NCBI GenBank assembly: GCA_037954665.1
Contig: JBBMOL010000046.1
Location: 1,906,501 to 1,970,500, forward strand
DNA from: Laguncularia racemosa
Lineage: Eukaryota; Streptophyta; Magnoliopsida; Myrtales; Combretaceae
Direction: 5' to 3'
DNA length: 64,000 nucleotides
Made by a program: the position numbers and the translations under genes. The notes beneath the pieces are model-generated. The model saw only the letters and a list, made by a program, of their open reading frames with translations. It ran no database searches and had not been told where the DNA came from. Below are positions 36,721-48,385 of this stretch, in pieces. Positions within the stretch are counted from its first letter, which is position 1; every line of letters begins with the position of its first letter.

Positions 36721-37364
36721 ATTATCGATGAAAATGCAAGAGATGTCATGTCAGCCATCAATAGAACAAGATGAAAAGAATGGCCAAAGCACCCAACCTT
36801 ATGAATCAATTGGAGACCCAATCAAGACATAAGTTAAGCCTCTAGCATGTAAGCGACATAAGGCATTATCATAGAATTAGCCATACGTGCAGAACCTAAA
36901 TATTGGTGGTATAAGCAAGAGCATGACACTGAATGAACATGTGGGTGCAATAGATGATTGCATTGTTGCGATCGATGCTTAAGAATACTTTGTCTTTGCT
37001 AGTGAGGATATCATGTTACCAAAGTAGGAGCCAAATATGAAGTAACCAACTCTAGATGCATGTGCTCATTATAAAGGTCCATATGATGCCTCCAATCATA
37101 ACTGGTGCATATTTTCTATTTTCATTTGTGATATAGTGAATTTCTATGCTACAAAACCTAATAAGTAATGCACTTGCTTCATGATGTAATATATGTCATA
37201 GGTTCATTCTTCTACATGATTCCAAATGATGCTAGAGTAATAGAGTTAAAAAATCATAGGGGCCTCTACTGCAAGGTCCAGTAGATGGATTGCATTTCTT
37301 ATGAAATTTTGTACTCATGCTTCGTGTTGTAGTTGTTTCAGGGTGGGTAGTGTGGAAGAGAAGT
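36721..37364. other. Spacer without recognisable gene
   Basis: About 0.6 kb downstream of the FRS relic with only short chance frames. Some of it may be the decayed C-terminus or 3' flank of the same gene. Confidence 0.45.
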
Positions 37365-37390
37365 CACTACACTAGGGGGAAGCGCCTTAC
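37365..37390 (+). other. CACTA-transposon-like terminus
   Basis: CACTACACTAGGGGGAAGCG resembles the CACTACAAGAAAA-type ends of plant CACTA (En/Spm) elements. The repeat-rich DNA to its right would then be the subterminal repeat region. No matching TAGTG end was found on the right, so this is a single, possibly truncated end. Confidence 0.3.
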
Positions 37391-37959
37391 GTAAATGGTT
37401 AATAACTTTTAGTCATTGCTTAATAAACAATATGCTAATGGCCCATCTAAATATTTTACTAGACAAGTTCTTGTAGGTAAATTACTTTTGAGGGTATGCA
37501 CCTTTTGGTGGTATATATCCCAATACGGAGGATAAGAGATAAAGTCCTTCACTATGAATATTTATCGTGTAGATAACATGAATCATGTAATTTAAGAAAA
37601 TTATCATAGGATTATTGCTTTCTGATTTTGAAACATTTGAGCATTCCTTTTGCTTCCCTAATTGATGTGATGTTCATTTTTTTCCTTAACAAAGTCATGT
37701 CTCATGAATCACTTACAAGTATTTAAAAAATTTGAAGCAAGGTTAATATGGAGAATAGATCTTTCATAAACCATTGAATCCTTTAGTTCCATTTATCATG
37801 ATAGCCCTGTTAGGATATGGATATTCAAGGCAAGCTAGGACTATTTTAGAACCTATGGTTTTAACAATTTGAAGTTTATCTAGTAACGCCAATCTTTTCT
37901 AAGTTCCTTATCCACTTTCACAAATTTTATCACATGTTATCTTTCAAATGTCAATTTTC
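37391..37959. other. AT-rich stretch leading into the tandem array
   Basis: No gene visible. The TTTGGTGGTATATAT and TAGTAACGCC-like phrases may be very diverged first members of the array that becomes regular from about 37960. Confidence 0.4.
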
Positions 37960-40370
37960 CTCATGACTTAGTATATCTACATCTTATGTGGTAGAAAGAT
38001 ATGTTTTTTGGTAACTTGTGAAATTTGGAAAATCATTGACAAGAATTTTATCAACTTTAGTTTTGATTTGGTAAGATTGAGCACCAATTGGTGTAATGGT
38101 CTATAGGTGGTAAACATCAAGAACCATCTTTTCTTATGATTAGGTAGATTTGCTTTTCATGTGGCAAGAGCCGTTTTATGGTGACATGCCATCCTTGCCA
38201 CATCTTTTTTCATAGAAGTTACCAACTTTTTTCTAACTATTTGGTAATATCGAACAATAGTGATAAATAAAGCTTATATCTGATGAAGTTTAATTACCAA
38301 CTTCTATTCTCATTTGGTATATCTGCATTGAAAGTGGCAACAAGGGCCATTTTCTAGTAAACTTCCATCTTTAGCACATTTCTTGCATTTGTTGGTAAAA
38401 TAATTAAGCTAAATGTTATAAAACTTTGAATACCAACATTTTATGTGACTTGGTATATTTGAATTTTATAAGGTAACAAGAGTCATTTCCATTATTAGTT
38501 ACCAACTCTCTTCATCAATCGGTAGGAGTGAACATTAGTTAGTATGTAAAGCTAGATGTAGTAAAGCTTCTAATATCAACTTTTCTCATGATTTGGTATA
38601 TCTAAATCTTATGTGGTAGTAAGAGTCTTTTTTCCTGGTAAATTGCCATTTTTGTCAAATGTTTCACATGTTGGTCACGAACTTTCATCCTAAGTTGGTT
38701 AGATTGAACACTAGTTGGTAAATAAAGATATAAGTGGTAAAACTCAAAATAACAGCTGTTATTTTGGTAAATTCGAGCCATTTTATGGTAAATTGCAAAT
38801 TTTCAACTGATTTGGTAACATTCAATATTACACGGTATAAACGGTTGTCATGTGATAAAACTCATACTATCAGACTTGATAAATAAAGATACAAGTGGTG
38901 AAACTTGAAATACCAATTTTTCTCATTATAGAGTAATTGGTACATTTGCATCTTATGTGGTAATAAGAGCCATTTTATGGTAAGCTACAATTTTTCTATT
39001 GATTTGGTTATATTAAATAATACTTCGTATAAATGGTCGTCATGTGATAAAACACATAATACCAACTTTTTAGATGATTTAGTAAATTTGATTCTTATAT
39101 GATAGCAAGAGTTGTTTTCTGATAATCTGCCACCCTTATAAAAAAGGCCACTAACTTCTTTCTAGACTCGGTAACAATTAAATAAACCTACAAATGGTAA
39201 AACTTGAATACCAACTTTTTTCATTACATGGTATATTTGCATATCATGTGGTAATAAGAGTTGTTTTATGGTAAACTACAATTTTTGGGTTGATTTGGTA
39301 ATATTCAATATTACTTGGTATAAATGGTTGTCATGTGACAAAACTCATAATATTAACTTTTTTTTAGTTGATTTAGTAAATCTAAGTCTTATATGGTAGC
39401 AAGAGCCTTTTTTGATAATTTGTCATCCTTATCAAAAAGGTCACCAACTTTCTTTCAAACTTGGTAACAATTGAATGCTACTTGGTAAATAAAGCTACAA
39501 GAGATAAAACTTAAAGTGCAAACTTTTCTCATTATATGATATATTTGTTTATTATGTGGTAGCAAGAGTTGTTTTATGATAAATTACAATTTATCAACCG
39601 ATTTGGTAACATTCAATATTACTTGGTATAAATGGTCATCAATTGATGAAACTCATAACACCAACTTTTTAGCTAATTGGGTAAATTTGAGTCTTACGTG
39701 ATAGCAAAAGCCATTTTCGTTAGTCTGCCATCCTTATAAAAAATGTCACTAATTTCCTTCTAGACTTGGTTATAGTTAAATAAAGCTAAAAGTAGTAAAA
39801 CTTGAAATACTAACTTTTCTCATTTTATGATATATCTACATATCGTGTGATAACAATAGCTATTTTATGATAAACTGCAATTCTTTAGTTGATTCGTAAC
39901 ATTTAATATTACTTGGTATAAATGGTCATTGTGAGATAAAATTTATAATATGAACTTTTTAGTTGATTTGGTAAATTTGAGCCTTATATGATAGTAAAAG
40001 CTGTTTTTTGATAATTTGCCAATTTTATAAAAAAAATCACCAACTTCCTTCTTGACTTGATAACATTTGAGCACTACTTGATAAATAAAGCTATAAGTAG
40101 TAAAATTTTAATGTCAATTTTTCTTAAAACTTGATGTATTTGCATTTTATATTGTAGTAAGGGGTGTTTTTATTTTATTTTATTTTTTTGTGGTAATCTA
40201 CCATCTTCGGCAAATATTTCACGTTTTAGACAACACCAACTTCTGTTGTTCTTTCAACATTTAAAATTTCTTGGTAAAATGTTTTTTTTTTTTTTTTGTG
40301 GTAAAGTTGAAATACTAACTTTTCATTTAATTTCGTAAATTTAGATAATTTGTGGTAGCAAATTATCCGT
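37960..40370. repeat. Degenerate tandem array, ~150-bp monomers (~16 copies), partly in ~295-bp dimers
   Basis: Each monomer contains ACCAACTTTT..., a TGGTA(T/A)AT phrase, CTTATGTGGTAGCAAGAGCC and TTTTATGGTAAA. The ATGTGGTAGCAAGAG phrase recurs near 37983, 38155, 38333, 38477, 38608, 38755, 38953, 39094, 39243, 39390, 39550, 39692, 39840, 39983, 40147 and 40350. In the right half two alternating monomer types make a dimer: GGTATAAATGGT or a variant recurs at 39026, 39317, 39625 and 39915 (steps 291, 308, 290). TTGGTAA and its complement TTACCAA are frequent. The array stops about 200 bp before the TYW1 start codon. Confidence 0.85.
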
Positions 40371-40573
40371 AATAGCAATTTTCCATTCCCCTGATCCCTC
40401 GCGGAGTTACTATTCCGGGAACAACATTTCCCCTCCGCCCTTTTTCCTCCTGCGCAGTCCGTCGAATGCAAACATGATTGACGTCCTACAGAGATCCTCT
40501 TCTTCTTTTCCCCTCACTGAACCCTAACTAAAAATCCTCGGAAGCAAAAACCCTCGCAATCCTCGATCAAATT
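40371..40573 (+). promoter_or_regulatory. TYW1 proximal promoter / 5' leader
   Basis: Composition changes sharply from the AT-rich array to GC/CT-rich DNA. A pyrimidine patch (CTCTTCTTCTTTTCCCCTC, about 40497-40515) and the usual plant leader style precede the ATG at 40574. Only about 200 bp separate the array from the start codon, so the core promoter must lie here or within the last repeats. No convincing TATA box was found. Confidence 0.45.
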
Positions 40574-43500
40574 ATGTACACTCCATCTCTCTCCACCCGC
40601 ATTACTCTCCTCGCTCTCCTTTCCGCCTCCACTTTCTATTTCATCTATAAATCGCGCCGCCGCTGCCTCAAAAACCTAAAACTCCCCTTCTCCCTAAAGC
40701 ATAGCCCTAACCCTAATCCCAAACTCTTCTTCATCTCCCAAACCGGCACCTCTAAAACCCTAGCTCAGCGCCTCCTTTCCCTCCTAACCTCCAACAGCCT
40801 CCATTTTGATCTTGTCGATCCCCAGAACTACGAGCCCGAAGACCTCTCGAAAGAAACCCTAGTTTTGATCGTTGCTTCCACTTGGGAGGACGGAAAACCC
40901 CCCCAAAATGGCCAGTTTTTTGCCAATTGGCTCTCCGAGAGCGCTGATGATTTCCGTGTGGGATCGTTGTTGCTCTCACGGTGTAGGTTTGCAGTTTTTG
41001 GTATCGGGAGCGGGGCATATGGTGATAGGTTTAATGCTGTGGGGAAGGAGTTGTCGAAAAAGATGAGAGCTTTAGGTGGAATTGAGATTTTGCCAGTGTG
41101 TAGTGGTGACGTTGATAGGAGCGATATTGACAACGTGTTTGATGATTGGAGTAAGAGGGTGATCAGGGTTTTGTGTGATGAAGGGGTTGGTGTTGAGTGT
41201 GAAGTAAGTGACGATTTTGGTGATAGCGTTGAGGAGTTTGGGAGTGATGAAAGTGAGGATGAGGGCCAGAACGGGGCGGAGTCGGTTGAGGTAGTGGATC
41301 TCGAAGACATTGCAGGTAAAGCCCCTTCGAGGAAATCAAATGGAGTTGTTGAAGTTAGTGGGAAAAGGGATATGGTGACCCCTGTAATTAGAGCTAGCTT
41401 GGAGAAGCAGGTATATTGCTAAGTGTTAGGAACATCCAAAATGCTAGAGCAGCTTTAGAGGTTTTTTAATTGATCATTATTTACGAAGTAACTTTCCGGT
41501 TTAGTTATTCTTATGGATCCATAAGCATTCTTTTGTTCTTTTTAATGTAGTTTTATGGTGATTTCTACTTTATGTTAGGAACTTTGGTTTATGTTGGTTT
41601 GCTCTGAAAGTGATATTCAATTGCAGGGATATAAAATTATTGGTTCACATAGTGGTGTGAAAATCTGTAGGTGGACCAAATCACAGCTTAGAGGCCGAGG
41701 AGGCTGCTACAAGCATTCCTTCTATGGCATAGAGAGTCACAGGTGATTATCAACTAATTTCTGTAAAAATCTTTTTATTCAGGCGTATTGCTGAAGTTTC
41801 TTATGGAGAAGTAACTGTTCGATAAGTACATAAATTGTATTTATCATGTTACGCTTTGAATGTTGTTTCTACTTGATGAGGACGTGGCTTTTCAATTTCC
41901 TGGACATGGAAAGCAATTGTCCAATTGCCAATTACAAGTGGTCTTGGAGAATTGTTGACATTTGTACAATGGTTCATTAGATTCATGTTGATGATTAAAA
42001 CATAAAAGAGACATCAATCTCTATGCTTAACTTAACCCAAAAAAAAAAAAATCTCTATGCTTAAGTTTTAGATGGCTGATTGTGAAGTCAAATCTAACAT
42101 GGTAGTAGAGCAAAAGGTCTAGATTATTTAACCTCTTATTTAATTAATTAATCCACTTGATAGCTACAATAAAATGTCTTGATCCATAGGTGAAGATAAT
42201 AAAGTATAAAGTAGACACCAGTCTATAGATTTAAGCCTCTATACTTGTTCAGATAAGTGGAGGATGGTGGAAATGGAAGTAAATGTTATGTTTGTTAGCT
42301 TAAGGGAAGAGTGGAAATGTTTCCACTTTGAAGTCCCTTATTTTGGAAGAAATGGGTGGAAATGAGATAAGAACTATAAATCTTATAACAATATTCATCA
42401 AAAGAAAACAGTTGTAACCTTGTCAAGCATTAACTTTATTTCTCTTTCTTTCATTTTTTTTTATAAAATCAACCAAACAAAAGAAATGGAAACACTCAGG
42501 ATCTGGAGCATCAAACTTTATAGCATTCGCCCCTCCATCAAACTGAATGATACAAAGTCGGACCGACTTCGATGGAAACACTCAAGATTTGAAGAGTACA
42601 CCATCAAGAGTGGTTATGGTTTCCTTAATCTCCCAGGTCCCAGTGTACCTTGGCAGAGAGTAGTATGGAATAAAACCTCCCTACCTAGACACGCTTTCAT
42701 ACTATGGTTGGCTTGGTTAGGGAAACTATCCACCCTTGAGAGGGTACACCGCTGGGGACTAGTGCAATCTACTACTTGCCTCTATGTAACCGGCATAGGA
42801 GGACTACTCCCACCTATTCTTCCAGTGCGATTACACATCGCAAGTCTGGAGCATAGTCTGTGACTACATGCATTGTCTAGTCCAATCCAATAACTGGGAT
42901 AATGTGACCAGATTTTTGATGGCTTTGGAAGACTCACCGACACATAAGAGATGGCGAGCAACACTAGCGGCAGCAGTCTACTGCATATGGCGCACCCGAA
43001 ATCAAGTTCTTTTAGGGACTGACCTTCCAGGGATTAGCAGGCTAGCAAACCACATACGAGCCTATATTAGGCCATTGTAATCTTATCACTTTACATTACA
43101 TTAGTGCCTAGGATTAGTATGCTAGCACGTTCATCGATTATGTGCTCCCTGTAACTTGATCTCACTTCTGTATTGTATTTCTCAATATTTCAGTTTAATA
43201 CATTATTAATTACCCAAAAAAAAAGAAATGGAAACATTCATTGCCAAGTCCAAATTAGAAATTTTATTTATTTTAATTTCCACTCGTTTATTTTCCTTTC
43301 CACTTAGTTCTGCCCTTTTTCATTCTGTCAAAAATTGCTAAACATTGTGTTAGATTAGTTGATTGTGGAGCTAAATCTAATAATTTTGAAGTCTTGTTTG
43401 GGTCAATATGGAGAAGTTTGAGTAAATTGAAATCACATGTTCACAACCTCTTGTGATGTATACAATATCTAGAATAGATGTATGGAACTGTAGCCATACC

Positions 43501-46500
43501 AATCTTCCAAAAAATGACAAATTTGAAGAAGACAATCTCCAAGGTTCCCACAATGCCAATTGATAGAGCATGGGTTCTATGAACAATGAAAAGTTTGATT
43601 TTTATTGATTTAGGCCTTGTTTGTTTCAAGAAACATAAATTTTGGAAAATTTTTTCATTATTTTCCCTTACTTGATCCGTTGGAAAGGACCTTTAAGTAG
43701 AATAAGGGAAAACTTTTTTCTATCGAAGAGAAAATCCTAATCTTTTCTACGTAAACAATTTATTCTTTTCAAAATGGAATGTCATTTTTTGAAGTATTCT
43801 TCTAAAGTGTACTGTAGGATAATGATATTTATTTAATTTTTCTTGTAATCCATCTATAATTTATATTTTAAACCTGAAAAGAAATTAAAGGACTAAAAGA
43901 AACTAAAGACACTTTAAAAAAATTACAAAAATCAACTAAAGAAGTTGTGGTAGTGCATATTACAAATCATTGCATTTTATACTTTTACTTTTAAATAAAA
44001 AATTTGGCATTTTTATTCATAGTAATATGCTGATAGGAATATATGTTAAGGTATGATTATGAGTTACATAATATTCTTGAGTTAAATGGTGGAAAATCTT
44101 TTCATCTTATTTTTAGAAAAACAAGCGAACACATGGAGAACATGTCATTTTCAAGAAAACGTTTTTAGAGGAAATTTTTTTAAGCTAACATAGGTTTTTC
44201 ATTGAAACAAATGGGGACTTCAAGTAAAAAGAAAACACAAACACCTTCAATTAAGAAGGTTCATGAGCTCTTGTTGCACGCATAGTACCAAAAACTAAAT
44301 TTTTATTGTTTTTTATTAGAAGAAAAACAAACACCGAATTCCTTTGAAAGAGAAGATCCAAACAATCTGCTCATACTAACACTCATATGAGCAAAATCTG
44401 CTCATACTCTCACTCCAAAACCAAGTAACTGACTTTCTCACTCACTGCTCTAACACTATTTATAGACTACTCTCACTTGTCAGGATGCTCCTAGAATAAT
44501 CCAGAAGACTTACAAAAGACTAACTGCATTAAAAAAGAACACATACAAGAAAAACAATACAGATTGACCACCAACACTACTAACACCCTATGAAATGACA
44601 CTTTTACTTACTGCTTTACACATGCAATATGACTACTAACACTCTTGTGTAAATTCACGTTTACCCTTCCTATTATACACATCCAGTATGGGAGGCTTCA
44701 CCCTAGGTATCGTATCATTAAGACTCACTAATGACTAGCTAGGTTTATTTATAAGAGCTAATTCTACCTAAGGAATCCTCTAGAGCCTTCTAGATTCTTC
44801 TAGAAGACTTATAACTGACTTACGAGCTAAATGTTCTAGCTAAGCTTATACTAACAAACTCAAAGATATCTAAAACAAAATACACAAATGAATATGAAAG
44901 AATCACACTACTAACACTTGATTTAGCTTGTGGATGTAAGAATCATATCATAATAATTCAAAACTACAATTGGCAACGATTTTTTGTAGCAGTATAGTTA
45001 GAGAATAAAAGGGAGATAATTGCAAAACTCTTGTTTGAAGGAAAGGCACATGTTTGAATGAACAAGATGTATTGTATATCTCAATACTCAAGTGCATGGT
45101 TGAAAGTTATTAAATCTAGTGTTAGTTACCTGGTCCTATAAGAGTTGCATATTGTGATTTGTCCACATCTTTGTTAAAGATTATGTGGGTTTTGTATCAT
45201 TTGTAGAATCAGCTCATTTTACCCTGTATGCATTTTGGGATTTCCTCACTTGTTTCCAATACCTTGTAAGATTAAATGATGTCACGGTAAGCACTAAGTA
45301 CATTGAATAACAGGTGCATGGAAGCAACTCCTAGTTTGGCATGTGCTAACAAATGTGTTTTTTGCTGGAGACATCATACAAATCCTGTTGGGAAGAGCTG
45401 GCAATGGAAGATGGATGACCCTCTTGAGATTGTGAATACTGCTATAGATCTTCATACAAAAATGATAAAGCAAATGAAAGGAGTTCCTGGTGAGTCTTCC
45501 TTTTCCTTGTGCAGCCTCTATATTATTTGATGTGATTGGAATGAAACTCTGTGCTGAAGAACTGTACAAGAATTAAATCTTTAGCAAAAACTTGTATTTG
45601 TTCCTGGTGAGTATTCCTTTTCCTTGTGCAGCCTCTATATTATTTGATGTAAATAGAATGAAACTCTGTGCTGAAGAACTGTACAAGAATTAAATCTTTA
45701 GCACAAGCTTGTTTTTGTTCCTTTTCGTTTGAATGGTAAGGTAGCAGTAGCTAGTAATGCTCCTGAAGTGATTTGGCCAGCATCATATATGAACTGATAT
45801 CCACATGTTTAAAAAATTAGGATGCTAATGTATATACTTGTTCAGTAAAAAGGAATCTGACGCTGTAATAAGCTGCCTTGTGTCTCCAGTACTTTTTATA
45901 TAGGATACTTGTTAATAATGACGTGAGTTATCTGTAGTTCATTTTGTTTTGTTCATGTGCACATCAAGACCAACCATTCATTTTGAGCATAAAAATCTCC
46001 TCAGGAGTTACTCAAGATCGATTGTCTGAAGGTCTTTCCCCTAGGCATTGTGCTCTGTCACTTGTTGGGGAGCCTATCATGTATCCAGAGATCAATGCTT
46101 TGGTAGATGAGCTGCACAAGAGACATATATCCACATTTCTAGTGACAAATGCCCAATTTCCTGAAAAGATTAAAGTGTTGAAGCCTGTCACCCAGGTAGT
46201 TTCTTCTCTCTCTCTCTCTTTTTTTTTTTCCCTTTTTGTGGCCAAATAGAAGAGGTGCATTAATATTGAAGGACTTGTGCCTTCTTTTGGGTTTTATATT
46301 TCTGTTTATTGACGGAACTTCTATGGAGTTACAAGGTAGTTAAGGCAATTGTTTTTTTTTTTTTTTGCCCAGCTATATGTCAGTGTGGATGCTGCCACAA
46401 AGGAAAGTTTGAAAGCAATTGACAGGCCACTCTTTGGAGACTTTTGGGAGCGATTCATTGTATGTTATAGCCCTTTTATCAAGCAAAGTTGACCCATGAT

Positions 46501-48385
46501 TCTATACAACTGCATTTTCTTATCTTAAGTAGTCATGGCCATAAACAATACGAATACTTGTAACTAATACGTGCAGGAAAGTTCCAGTGTGCTTTCTGGT
46601 GCGGATGTCTTTAGTTTTGGGTGCAATCCATAGGGAAAATTTTCATCCCTAAATTTCCGAAATGGTTGCTTGTTACAGGATCGTGTATAGGATCTTGTAA
46701 TGGGTTGATTAATATTGGATTCAAACATCAATTCAAGCTTGAGAGTTTTCCTATGATTGCTGGTTGTTTTGGGCTCATTGGAGAGAACCCAATGATCTCC
46801 GGTAGAAAATCGACAACTAGTTGATAAGGATAAAAACAGGATATTTTATTTCCAGGGAGTCTCACTGCTTTTTATCACACAAATGCAGTTACACAAGAAG
46901 TAACTGCCCTATGCAGTAAATAACTGCCATATTTATTTCAAATACATTTTCCCTCCTGCTATCCTACTTTAACAACCACTAAACTAACCGCAAGCCACAA
47001 CATAACGACAGACACAACATACCTTCTACATACGACACACTTACAACAGCTAGGAGAATACAATCAACAGAAACAACAACACTCATACAGCACATACACA
47101 GATTACACATGATAAAGAACCATGAATCTACTGAATCTTCTTCTTCCTGAGCGCATAAACCTATTCATAAGGAATAATTTGCCTGTGTGAGCTTGAGCTG
47201 TGCTGATGTGTAACAGTGCTTCATGGCCCTGTCACTACTTTTATTAAGAGAAGTTGAACCATGATATTTTCTTATCCTAAATACTCATAGCCATAAAAGA
47301 TATAAATACTTGTAACCAATATGTGCAAGAAAGCTCCGGTATGCTTTCTGGTGTGTATGTCTTTAAGCTTTGGTTGCAAACCTATTTGGAAAATTTTCAT
47401 GCCTAAAATTTCAAAATGGAAGCTTCATGGCCCTGTTATTACATTCCGATACAGGAGCTTCATGGCTGGTCAAAAGAGTCTTACAACTTTTGTATTTATC
47501 TTGCCAAATTCTATACCTGGAATAACTTTTAACCTCATTATGCTTCTGTTTTGAGATAACTATTATCAATAGTTCAATGGTCGCCATTCAATTTCCAGAA
47601 GTTGGGCTTTACCTTTTCATCTATTATTTTTAGTGCATTGCTATTGTATTGAATATCATTTTGGACTGACATAAGTGAGTAGTACTTAAATGCTTAACTT
47701 ATGGAAGTTATTGACAGGATTCCTTGCAAGCTCTGAAAGAGAAACAGCAGCGAACTGTTTATAGGTTGACACTTGTGAAAGGGTGGAACACTGAGGACGT
47801 CAATGCTTATCATAACCTCTTTAGCATCGGAAAGCCCGATTTTGTTGAAATCAAAGGTGTTACGTATTGTGGAACGTAAGATTTTTTGCCTTTGAGCTTT
47901 CTATTTTGGGGATCTCATATCTAGATAATGTTGGTGCTTACAATCACATTGCAGGTCTTCTACCTCAAAGTTAACCATGGAAAATGTGCCTTGGCATTCT
48001 GATGTGAAAACTTTTTCTGAGGCTCTAGCTATGAAGAGTGATGAGGAATATGAGGTTGCTTGTGAGCACGCACATTCATGCTGTGTCCTTCTAGCAAGAA
48101 AGGAAAAATTCAAAGTCGATGGGAGATGGTTCACTTGGATAGACTATGAAAAGTTCCATAAGCTGGTTGGTAAAACATACAATTTGCTTTATCTGGGGAA
48201 AAGTTTTATTATAAGTTTTCCTTTATCATAAAATGCAACTGCAGGTAGCTTCTGGAAGACCTTTTGACAGCAAGGATTACATGGCACCCACTCCATCCTG
48301 GGCTGTCTATGGGGCAGCTGAAGGTGGATTTGATCCAGACCAGTCCCGCTACAAAAAAGAGCGTCATCACAAGTCAAACTGCTGA
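40574..48385 (+). CDS. TYW1: TYW1, tRNA 4-demethylwyosine synthase (radical SAM), 8 exons, 638 aa
   Basis: Exons: 40574-41410, 41627-41742, 45314-45489, 46005-46195, 46373-46459, 47718-47875, 47955-48165, 48245-48385 (stop TGA). All introns are GT-AG, phases agree, and the total is 1917 nt. An N-terminal hydrophobic segment (about residues 11-25) precedes basic KSRRR. A flavodoxin-like FMN domain starts about residue 50, with phosphate loop SQTGTSKT at 55-62. An acidic linker follows (about 210-245). The radical-SAM core has CX3CX2C at Cys328/332/335 for the [4Fe-4S] cluster, and SLVGEP further on. The C-terminal wybutosine domain ends in ...PSWAVYGAAEGGFDP. The family converts m1G37 of tRNA-Phe plus pyruvate to 4-demethylwyosine, the tricycle-forming step of wybutosine synthesis. 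Length is close to the plant homologue (about 650 aa), and all key residues are present. Introns 2, 3 and 5 carry insertions or duplications. Confidence 0.95.
42479..43236 (+). mobile_element. 5'-truncated L1-type LINE in TYW1 intron 2
   Basis: Body 42495-43220 lies between perfect 16-bp target duplications AAAAGAAATGGAAACA at 42479-42494 and 43221-43236. It encodes the C-terminal zinc-binding RT-associated domain of ORF2 (SDRLRWKHSRFEEYTIKSGY, RHAFILWLAWLGKLSTLERV, a damaged Cys-rich segment near 42775, YCIWRTRNQVLLG, ending RAYIRPL at 43080). The tail is TTAATTACCC plus A(n). Sequence is close to the minus-strand LINE at 52573-58177, so it is the same family. It lies in the sense direction of TYW1 and carries frameshifts. 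Confidence 0.92.
43237..45313 (+). other. Rest of TYW1 intron 2; possible old LTR debris
   Basis: Non-coding. About 44330-44960 is C-rich and has a TATTTATAG box (minus-strand TATA-like) and repeated CTACTAACAC phrases (44573, 44631, 44910), which could be an antisense solo LTR. No paired ends could be confirmed. The intron is 3571 bp in total, far longer than the other TYW1 introns. Confidence 0.35.
45484..45717 (+). repeat. 117-bp tandem duplication spanning the exon 3 splice donor
   Basis: Copies start at 45484 and 45601. Both begin TTCCTGGTGAGT, so the exon 3 end and its donor are duplicated. Both continue TTCCTTTTCCTTGTGCAGCC through GAACTGTACAAGAATTAAAT with few differences. Using the second donor would add 117 nt (in phase) to exon 3, but that extension contains an in-frame TGA (TATATTATTTGA), so the first donor must be the productive one. 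Confidence 0.93.
46463..47435 (+). repeat. ~200-bp direct duplication in TYW1 intron 5 with ~550-bp insert between copies
   Basis: 46463-46672 and about 47229-47426 share GCCATAAA, GTGCTTTCTGGTG-, GGAAAATTTTCAT and TTTC-AAATGG in the same order and orientation. The copy on the right is flanked by short repeats GCTTCATGGCCCTGT (47219 and 47423). The DNA between the copies (46673-47218) is non-coding and A/C-rich, perhaps an inserted element in antisense; no ends were resolved. Confidence 0.75.

Noticed and set aside
37960..40370. CRISPR-like repeat array
   Set aside because: Repeats are degenerate, contiguous without unique spacers, and the genome is a plant.
40752..41310. Minus-strand frames of 88 and 160 codons across TYW1 exon 1
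   Set aside because: Antisense shadows created by strong codon bias in exon 1; serine/leucine/proline-rich with no family.
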